Origin: Pedosphaera sp.
GTDB taxonomy: Bacteria > Verrucomicrobiota > Verrucomicrobiae > Limisphaerales > Pedosphaeraceae
NCBI GenBank assembly: GCA_028293265.1
Contig: JAQGPB010000409.1
Coordinates: 1 to 12,399 of the forward strand
Direction of reading: 5' to 3'
DNA: 12,399 bases
Shown here: positions 1-5,131 of the stretch, piece after piece
How positions within the stretch are numbered: the stretch's first letter is position 1
How the letters are laid out: every line of letters starts with the position of its first letter
Notes under the pieces: model-generated
Told to the model about the DNA's origin: nothing
Seen by the model: the letters and a program-made list of their open reading frames with translations, nothing else
Database searches by the model: none
Made by a program: the position numbers and the translations under genes

Positions 1-39
1 CCCGGGTGGGCGGTACGTTTCTTCAGCGGGATTCCCCAT
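1..39 (-). CDS. 5' end of an unidentified minus-strand gene, cut by the window edge
   Basis: Only the first 13 codons are visible (MGNPAEETYRPPG), too few to name a product. The case for a gene is the ribosome binding site: the minus strand reads AAGGAGGTGGGG immediately before an ATG at 39, an almost ideal Shine-Dalgarno sequence five bases from the start. The frame stays open to the edge. An in-frame ATG at 72 is an alternative start but has no comparable site. The gene would lie downstream of the RibD-like reductase on the same strand, about 95 bp after its stop. It could also be chance in GC-rich DNA. Confidence 0.4.
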   Translation of the reverse strand, partial: MGNPAEETYRPPG

Positions 40-43
40 CCCC

Positions 44-51
44 ACCTCCTT
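44..51 (-). promoter_or_regulatory. Strong Shine-Dalgarno site for the edge gene
   Basis: The minus strand reads AAGGAGGT here, a near-perfect complement of the 16S rRNA 3' end, with the ATG at 39 four to five bases further on. Most other genes in this window have weak or no such motif, so this one stands out and decides the start of the partial gene. Confidence 0.45.
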
Positions 52-134
52 GGCGTCCGCCGCCCGGGTCATCTGATTATCACGGACCGCCCGGTTCGCC
101 TCCCACATTCCGCCCCATAACTCCATCACTCCAT

Positions 135-854
135 TCACCCAACCACCTCATACACCAGAAACAATTCATCCCCGATCCGCTGCTCTGATTTTACCCTCAA
201 CCGCGCCGCGTCCGCGAGCCGGGCGAAGCCCTTGCCATCCGCCAAAGTCGGGGCCGTCCGCCCGCCAAATATCACCGGGCAAAGCGTCAAATGAATCTCG
301 TTCACCAAACCCGCCTCGAACAGCCCCGCGTTGATCTCCCCTCCCCCTTCGCACAACAGCCGCTTCACCCCCCATTGCTGGCGCAGCCAGCGCAACGCAT
401 GTCCAAAGTCCAGCTCGCGTTCGCCGCAGATTTCCACCGCGTCCGCCAATTTTTCCAGTCGCCGCAATTTATTTTGGGGTGCGCGTCCCGTCGTCAGGAC
501 GATGATGGGCGAAAAACGATGTTTGAAAATCTCCGCTCGCGGGCTCAACGAGCCATTGCCGCTCACCACGACACGCAGGTTGTATTCCGCCAATCCCCGC
601 CGCAGCCGCAGATTGCGATATTTGGCCGGGCCGGCACCCAGCTTGACCGGACTCAAATCCACCGTCCGCGCACCGGACATCACCGCATCCGCCGTGGCGC
701 GCAATTCCAACAAATGCTCCTGGTCGCGTCGGCTGCTGAACGGGACAAAATGCCGGTTCGCCGGAGCCAGCTTGCCATCCGCCGTCATGGCCGCATTCAA
801 AAAAACAAACGGCAGTATTCCCGCCTTCGCCTCCATTTTTTGCGCACGTTTCAT
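135..854 (-). CDS. RibD C-terminal / dihydrofolate-reductase-fold reductase (stand-alone)
   Basis: A 239-residue protein made of one RibD C-terminal domain. In riboflavin synthesis this fold reduces the 5'-phosphoribosylamino pyrimidine with NADPH; stand-alone copies act on that or on related pterin/pyrimidine substrates. Visible signatures are the N-terminal strand with FVFLNAAMTADGKLA (about 15-30), where 'DGK' is typical of the substrate side; ATADAVMSGARTV (53-65); the nucleotide-binding glycine motif LLCEGGGEINAGLF (167-180); and CPVIFGG (192-198). No cytidine-deaminase-like domain precedes it, so it is not a full bifunctional RibD. No signal peptide is seen, so it should be cytosolic. 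The frame is open further upstream to an ATG at 953, but that would overlap the neighbouring gene; ATG at 854 (MKRAQK) or 836 (MEAKAG) fits the fold better. It follows the 919-1737 gene by 64 bp on the same strand. Exact substrate unknown. Confidence 0.85.
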   Translation of the reverse strand: MKRAQKMEAKAGILPFVFLNAAMTADGKLAPANRHFVPFSSRRDQEHLLELRATADAVMSGARTVDLSPVKLGAGPAKYRNLRLRRGLAEYNLRVVVSGNGSLSPRAEIFKHRFSPIIVLTTGRAPQNKLRRLEKLADAVEICGERELDFGHALRWLRQQWGVKRLLCEGGGEINAGLFEAGLVNEIHLTLCPVIFGGRTAPTLADGKGFARLADAARLRVKSEQRIGDELFLVYEVVG

Positions 855-918
855 ATATCTGTTTACATCTGGATGCACAGAAAACTGCGACTGCGACCGC
901 AACCACGACTTGCCAGAT

Positions 919-1737
919 CTACCCTGACCTCTTTCTAAACACCCGCAATGCAATCACGATCACAAGCAGCGCCCCGATGCCAATCCCGCCGTAGAGCTTG
1001 CGCGTTTGCAGGGGGATTTTCCGGATGGCTTCAAACGACTGGCCGGGAACGATCTCCTCGGTTTCGCCTTGGCTCTTGGCCGCTTGAGCGCCTTCCGCCG
1101 GCTGGGTTGCCAGTTGCTCGATCTCCGTTTCGCACTTGCCGATGATGCGGTAGAGCCGGTTGATTTCCAGCATCTCGGCCTCCGTGAGTTTCCGCTTCGG
1201 CAGCGACCGGTTGGTGTAGAAATATTTGGTCATCGAATTGAATTCCAAATCCTGCCCGAGGAACACAATGCCCGGATTCAGGTCCGAAGTGACAAATTTG
1301 GACTGTGCGTAAGGGAGTTCCTGGGTCTGCCGGACATCCACCGTGTTGAAATCCGGCTTGATCGCGCCCGGATGAAACCAGCCGGGTTTAAACGTCGAAA
1401 CATCTATGTTCCCGCTCCGCACATAAGCCTTGACCGGCCGGTTCACGATTTCGAGCACGCGTTGGGTGGCATTGGTCTTTTCCGCCCGGATCGCCGCCAC
1501 GCGTTCCTTGAAACTTCCCCCCGCAGCCGAATTCGTCGAATCAGCCGGGTCCGCACTTTGCCGTGCCTGAACACCCGGTACAAAGCCAAGCCCCATCACC
1601 AACAATACTGCCAGCAAGCCGCCCAGCCGAAACAGCCGCCCTGCGGCCTTGGCCGTTCGTTTAATTCCATAATTAGTAAAAGCCCTCCGGCCCAAAGGCC
1701 CGCGGCATCCGCAGCAAATCAAGCGCATGGGCTGCAT
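919..1737 (-). CDS. Hypothetical secreted, C-terminally membrane-anchored protein
   Basis: I do not recognise a named family. The 272-residue product (from ATG 1737) has a basic N-terminal stretch and a hydrophobic core LFRLGGLLAVLLVMGLGF, with a plausible signal-peptidase site after GVQA (about residue 58). A soluble middle follows, containing the polar segment around FKPGWFHPGAIKPDFNTVD, then a charged, possibly coiled-coil helix (KLTEAEMLEINRLYRIIGKC). A single C-terminal membrane helix (GGIGIGALLVIVIALRVF) ends in the basic tail RKRSG. This predicts a type I membrane protein with most of its mass outside the cytoplasm. The frame is open to a TTG at 1764 preceded by GAGGAG only two bases away; ATG 1737 and ATG 1728 are the better starts, but the roughly 35-residue basic, Cys-containing leader before the hydrophobic core is unusually long, so the start is uncertain. 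It lies upstream of the RibD-like gene on the same strand. Confidence 0.7.
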   Translation of the reverse strand: MQPMRLICCGCRGPLGRRAFTNYGIKRTAKAAGRLFRLGGLLAVLLVMGLGFVPGVQARQSADPADSTNSAAGGSFKERVAAIRAEKTNATQRVLEIVNRPVKAYVRSGNIDVSTFKPGWFHPGAIKPDFNTVDVRQTQELPYAQSKFVTSDLNPGIVFLGQDLEFNSMTKYFYTNRSLPKRKLTEAEMLEINRLYRIIGKCETEIEQLATQPAEGAQAAKSQGETEEIVPGQSFEAIRKIPLQTRKLYGGIGIGALLVIVIALRVFRKRSG

Positions 1738-1823
1738 ACTTCCAAGCTTCCGCCAAAACGTCAACGCTCCTCGAAGCCGGGCGGTAATCTGGCTGGCAGT
1801 CGAAGGGCTTTCAAACCTCCGCC

Positions 1824-1858
1824 AAGTCTTGGACTATGGCAGTCCTCTGCCCCTTTTT
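1824..1858. repeat. Intergenic palindromic repeat with two competing hairpins
   Basis: Within AAGTCTTGGACTATGGCAGTC and the following bases two stems overlap: GGACT(1831-1835)/AGTCC(1841-1845) with loop ATGGC, and GGCAG(1838-1842)/CTGCC(1847-1851) with loop TCCT. They share bases, so only one can form at a time. The second is followed by a T run (CCTTTTT) on the plus strand and so looks like a terminator in that direction, but no plus-strand gene is upstream. I judge it a member of a dispersed intergenic repeat family; I recall similar sequences in Verrucomicrobiota genomes but cannot confirm that here. Confidence 0.5.
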
Positions 1859-1918
1859 CCACAACGTAAAGGCTGAAACCAAGATTCGCTAATCACTCAA
1901 ACGCGGCCGCCGCGTTCA

Positions 1919-1939
1919 CCCTCTCCTTGGGAGAGAGGG
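1919..1939. repeat. Hairpin repeat CCCTCTC...GAGAGGG
   Basis: CCCTCTC (1919-1925) and GAGAGGG (1933-1939) are exact inverted repeats around the loop CTTGGGA. An alternative register pairs CTCTCC with GGAGAG. The purine/pyrimidine-only arms and the position between two minus-strand genes suit a dispersed repeat better than a terminator, because no T run follows on either strand. Apart from this hairpin and the one at 1824-1858, I see nothing in the roughly 290 bp between the two flanking genes (1738-2030). Confidence 0.5.
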
Positions 1940-2030
1940 CGGACGTCACCACTGATTTAACGCAGGCATCCTCACTTGCGCCATTCCGCCCCCACCGGAC
2001 AATAACCTCAAGATTGAATGATCATCGCCA

Positions 2031-3179
2031 TTACTTGTTGATTACCTTGGAAGTTCCAAAGTCATAGAAGTACCGGGGATTCGTAGTATAATGGCCAGGT
2101 TTGGCTGTATCAGGATAATAATACAACCACGCGTTCAATGTGAAATCATAGAGGTAAGGAAAGGTGGCTGGATCCGTATAGAAAAAGGTCGAGCTGCTGT
2201 AATCATACAAATAGCAGCCGTGCGCCGCGTTGTTCGCATCAAAGAAATACTCGAAACCCATGTCGTAATGATAAAACGTCGGAAATTCGAAGCTGCCCAA
2301 ATTGTAATATCCGAAAACGACTCCATCCGGGAACTGGAGATAATCCACACCAGACCCTAGCGAAACCTGGCCTGTGAAAAATCCCGCCGGCACACTGTTG
2401 GCTGGAGTTGTTACCGTGCTGGCGTTCAGCGTCACCGCAGTCTGCGCCAACAATCTGCCGTTTATCGAAGCCTGGGCACCTAGCGAGATCGAAGTATGGG
2501 ACAATAATATTCCCTCAAAATGAGAGCCGGTCCCGATGGTGACCGCGCCGAATGCCTGCCAGAAAATATTCTTCGCCTGCGCCCCGCCGGCCAGAATGAC
2601 ATGCTTGCCATTGGCTTCATTCACGCCTCCCGCTATCTGGAAAATCCAGACATCGTTTGAGCTGCCGCTGATGGTGACATCTGTCGTAATCAATACGCCC
2701 GTGCCCCATTTATATAGGCCGGGGACGAGCGTCAACCCGCCAATTTCGCCCGAGCCCAATTCTGTAAAATCAGGAGTGACCCGTCCGGCGGCATCAGTGT
2801 ACGCGGTTTGCATATCGCCGATGGCCGAGGTCAGATTGACGGGCGTAGGATTCGCAAAATCAGGCGCGTAAACCTTCCCCGTAACCTGGGCCGACGTCGC
2901 GAACGCGCTCGCGGCGGGAACGGTCAGCGAAAAAACAGTTATTGCAGTAGAGTCAATAGGACTCACGCCAATATCGCCGGTAACTGCGGACGCTGGAACG
3001 GTCGAGATGCCTGATTTTGCCAGAATCACATAATTGCCGGCTGTTCCAAGGTTTACCGGCAATCTTGCGGCTGCCATCGCCTCGTGGCGCAGTAACATTA
3101 CCGCCGCCGTAAGCCCAAGGTTCATTAACAACCGTGTCTTTCCGTTCATACCGGCCCGAGTTTTAAATGTTTTTTTCAA
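2031..3179 (-). CDS. DUF3494 ice-binding-like exported protein with Tyr/Phe-rich C-terminal repeats
   Basis: The 382-residue product starts with a signal peptide (MNGKTRLLMNLGLTAAVMLL then RHEAMAA). Residues about 41-262 are a DUF3494 domain, the discontinuous beta-solenoid of ice-binding proteins: visible landmarks are NLGTAGNYVILAKSGIS, the TGDIGVSP motif, TELGSGEIGGLTLVPGLYKW, NDVWIFQIAG, KNIFWQAFGAVTIGTGSHFEG and SINGRLLAQTAVTLNAS. The family binds ice in some members, but many act as surface or adhesive proteins. Residues 277-382 are a separate region with 18 Tyr and 14 Phe, built of loose ~20-residue repeats around Y-x-Y-D-[YF] (FYHYDM, YLYDY, YLYDF, YFYDF). I chose a TTG start at 3179 because AGAAGG lies nine bases upstream; ATG starts at 3227 and 3149 are in frame but lack such a site. 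It is probably monocistronic. Ice binding itself is not shown by the sequence. Confidence 0.88.
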   Translation of the reverse strand: MKKTFKTRAGMNGKTRLLMNLGLTAAVMLLRHEAMAAARLPVNLGTAGNYVILAKSGISTVPASAVTGDIGVSPIDSTAITVFSLTVPAASAFATSAQVTGKVYAPDFANPTPVNLTSAIGDMQTAYTDAAGRVTPDFTELGSGEIGGLTLVPGLYKWGTGVLITTDVTISGSSNDVWIFQIAGGVNEANGKHVILAGGAQAKNIFWQAFGAVTIGTGSHFEGILLSHTSISLGAQASINGRLLAQTAVTLNASTVTTPANSVPAGFFTGQVSLGSGVDYLQFPDGVVFGYYNLGSFEFPTFYHYDMGFEYFFDANNAAHGCYLYDYSSSTFFYTDPATFPYLYDFTLNAWLYYYPDTAKPGHYTTNPRYFYDFGTSKVINK

Positions 3180-3188
3180 AATAATTTT

Positions 3189-3194
3189 CCTTCT
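3189..3194 (-). promoter_or_regulatory. Shine-Dalgarno site supporting a TTG start of the DUF3494 gene
   Basis: The minus strand reads AGAAGG followed by nine A/T bases and TTG AAA AAA ACA. The resulting N-terminus MKKTFKTRAG is the usual basic start of a signal peptide. The in-frame ATGs at 3227 and 3149 have no purine-rich site at a suitable distance. Confidence 0.5.
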
Positions 3195-3234
3195 GTTTGG
3201 TTTAATGTTCGTTGTTTTACTATTCATCGGCGCA

Positions 3235-3245
3235 ACCCATTGGGT
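3235..3245. promoter_or_regulatory. Perfect short palindrome upstream of the DUF3494 gene
   Basis: ACCCA-T-TGGGT is an exact inverted repeat with a single central base, 56-66 bp upstream of the preferred TTG start and just upstream of the alternative ATG. It could be an operator for a dimeric regulator. No convincing -35/-10 pair could be placed beside it, and 11-bp palindromes occur by chance. Confidence 0.2.
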
Positions 3246-3594
3246 CGTCCGACATCCGTTTTCGGAACTCTTAAATCAGGGTGGTGATGGACTCTGAAAT
3301 ATTGGCTGTCGAATGCGTTTACCAGTGGCGCGTTCAGAAGAGTAGGAAAAGCGCAGCCTTCACACAACGGGGGGATATCCCTTACCCAGCCTTGAACCCC
3401 AAAAACGGAATCATGATGCCATCCCTTTTCTCACTCCGAAGATCAGCCCGGAAATTCTTGACGAGTCAGAATTATCTGGTAAAGTGTTTTGCGTAAGTGG
3501 AGGCGGGCCTGATCTTTGAAAACTGGCAGCGGGTTGGAGGCAGAAATCCCCGCGAATCATTCAAATTAGAGCCTAATCAAAGGCGAAACGTCGC

Positions 3595-3624
3595 TTAAGT
3601 CCGCCTTAGCCCGCCTTCGCCCGC
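3595..3624. repeat. 10-bp-phased degenerate repeat, three units
   Basis: Three consecutive decamers: TTAAGTCCGC, CTTAGCCCGC, CTTCGCCCGC. Each is an AT-leaning pentamer followed by a GC-rich pentamer (CCCGC). It lies in the ~500 bp gene-free stretch 3228-3730. The same unit occurs in reverse at 10442-10474. Confidence 0.65.
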
Positions 3625-3695
3625 GTCTCTGTAAAAAAAGAGAAGGATTCGCCGGAGAAAACGAAAAACTGCCGTGGCCGGCCAAAAAGAGACTG

Positions 3696-3740
3696 CCCGC
3701 TAAATCAGCTTAAATCATCCTAAATCCCGCCTAACTCAAA
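3696..3740. repeat. 10-bp-phased TAAAT repeat running into the DUF1501 stop codon
   Basis: After CCCGC (3696-3700) come TAAATCAGCT, TAAATCATCC, TAAATCCCGC and the decayed CTAACTCAAA, exactly ten bases apart. The half-unit CCCGC is shared with the repeat at 3595-3624, so both look like variants of one family. The last unit carries the DUF1501 stop codon (3731-3733, TAG on the minus strand). Elsewhere in 3228-3590 I see only a bulged inverted repeat (ATTCTTGAC / GTCAGAAT, about 3454-3472) and a chance-quality TTGACG/TAAAGT promoter-like pair pointing at no gene. Confidence 0.65.
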
Positions 3741-5125
3741 ATCTCCCGAATCGGCCCGGTCCCTTCCTCGACAAGTTTCATGTTACGTCCCACTACTCGG
3801 ATTTCCATTTTCTTATGGTCCAGTCCGAGCTGCCGTAAAATCGTCGCGTGCAGGTCGCTGTAGTAATGCGGGCTCTCCACCGCCTCATACCCGACATCAT
3901 CCGTCGCCCCATGCACCACGCCACCCTTGATGCCCCCGCCCGCAAGCCAGCAGGTGTAACCCTTGGGATTATGATCGCGCCCCGTCGTGTTTTGCGACCA
4001 CGGCGTGCGCCCAAATTCGCTGGACCAGACCACCAGCGTCTCATCAAGCAAACCGCGTTGTTTCAAATCACGGATCAACCCGGCAATCGGCTTGTCCGTC
4101 GCGCGGCAAAGCGGCGCGTGGCTCTCGATGTCGTCGTGCGCGTCCCATTTCCCATTGCCGCCGCCGGCGTGGCAAATCTGGATGAAGCGCACGCCCTCCT
4201 CCGCCAGCCGCCGCGCGAGCAGCAATTGCCTCCCAAAATCATCCGTCTCCTTTTGCCCGATGCCGTAGAGATCCAAAACATGCTGCGGTTCCCGCGAAAA
4301 ATCCACCACCTGCGGCGCGGTCAACTGCATGCGCGCCGCCAGTTCGTAAGCCTTGGCGCGCGCGGCGATGTCCGAATTGATTGCATAATGCTCACGAAAT
4401 TCGCGGTTCAAATCATCGAGCGCCACCATCTGCCGTTCGCGTTCAGCGGCGCTGCCGCCGCGCGGCGGATTCAGGTTGGCGATGGGCGTGTCGCCCGCTT
4501 GAAACGGCGTGGCCGCGACCGTGGCGCCAAGATACCCGCCGGTCAATTGCACCGGCGACGAAGGCCGGCCAATATTCACGAATGTTGGCAGGTTCTTGTT
4601 CGCCGTGCCCAGCGCATACGAAACCCAACTGCCAAAAGTAGGATGATCAAACTGCCGTCCCTTATGCCCGGTGCAAGTTTCTATCACCGCCGGGAAATGA
4701 TTCGATTCATGGCACCACATCGAGCGCACCACCGCGATGTCGTCAATCACGCCGCCGACATGAGGAAACCAATCCGAAACCGGAATGCCCGATTTTCCGT
4801 AACGGGTGAAGGTGCGGCGGCAGGGAATCACCGGCCGTTTCATTTCGGCCAGGTTGTCGCCGAACCCGACCGCGTCCATGAACTTGCCGGCAAACTTGTT
4901 GTCCTTGGGATCGAACGTGTCAATATGGCTGACCCCGCCGCACATGAAAAGAAAGATGACCGATTTGGCGCGCGGCGGAAAATGCGGCCCGAGCATGGGA
5001 TTCTGAATCTCGCCCGCCTCGGCCCAAAGCGCACCCATTGCGACACCCATGAACCCGCCGCCCACCTGGTGCAGAAAACGCCGCCGGGAAATCCGGCCGC
5101 AGGGATAAAGGTCACGGCTGTTCAT
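3731..5125 (-). CDS. DUF1501 family protein, Tat-exported
   Basis: A full-length (464-residue) DUF1501 protein, related to the sulfatase/alkaline-phosphatase fold. The N-terminus carries a twin-arginine signal (SRRRFLHQVGGGFMGVAMGA, 13-32), so it is folded before export. Family landmarks are VIFLFMCGGVSHIDTFDPK (56-74), RSMWCHESNHFPA, the GRQFDHPTFGSWVSYALG segment, QICHAGGGNGKWDAHDD and VVWSSEFGRTPW (365-376) followed by GRDHNPKGYTCWLAGGG. The Asp/His-rich stretches resemble metal sites of the fold, but no enzymatic reaction is established for the family. Its ATG is 6 bp after the TGA of the DUF1549/DUF1553 gene, so the two form an operon; the sequence GGTGA at that junction doubles as a weak ribosome binding site and the upstream stop. 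In Planctomycetes and Verrucomicrobia such pairs recur many times per genome and are thought to act at the envelope, possibly in polysaccharide use. Confidence 0.93.
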   Translation of the reverse strand: MNSRDLYPCGRISRRRFLHQVGGGFMGVAMGALWAEAGEIQNPMLGPHFPPRAKSVIFLFMCGGVSHIDTFDPKDNKFAGKFMDAVGFGDNLAEMKRPVIPCRRTFTRYGKSGIPVSDWFPHVGGVIDDIAVVRSMWCHESNHFPAVIETCTGHKGRQFDHPTFGSWVSYALGTANKNLPTFVNIGRPSSPVQLTGGYLGATVAATPFQAGDTPIANLNPPRGGSAAERERQMVALDDLNREFREHYAINSDIAARAKAYELAARMQLTAPQVVDFSREPQHVLDLYGIGQKETDDFGRQLLLARRLAEEGVRFIQICHAGGGNGKWDAHDDIESHAPLCRATDKPIAGLIRDLKQRGLLDETLVVWSSEFGRTPWSQNTTGRDHNPKGYTCWLAGGGIKGGVVHGATDDVGYEAVESPHYYSDLHATILRQLGLDHKKMEIRVVGRNMKLVEEGTGPIREILS

Positions 5126-5131
5126 TATGAG

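Noticed and set aside
3458..3485. Promoter-like TTGACG and TAAAGT with 16 bp spacing on the plus strand
   Set aside because: It points toward genes on the opposite strand, with no plus-strand gene or RNA seen downstream.
3281..3496. 71-residue plus-strand open frame in the gap before DUF1501
   Set aside because: No ribosome site, no recognisable sequence, unlike neighbouring genes in composition; probably chance.
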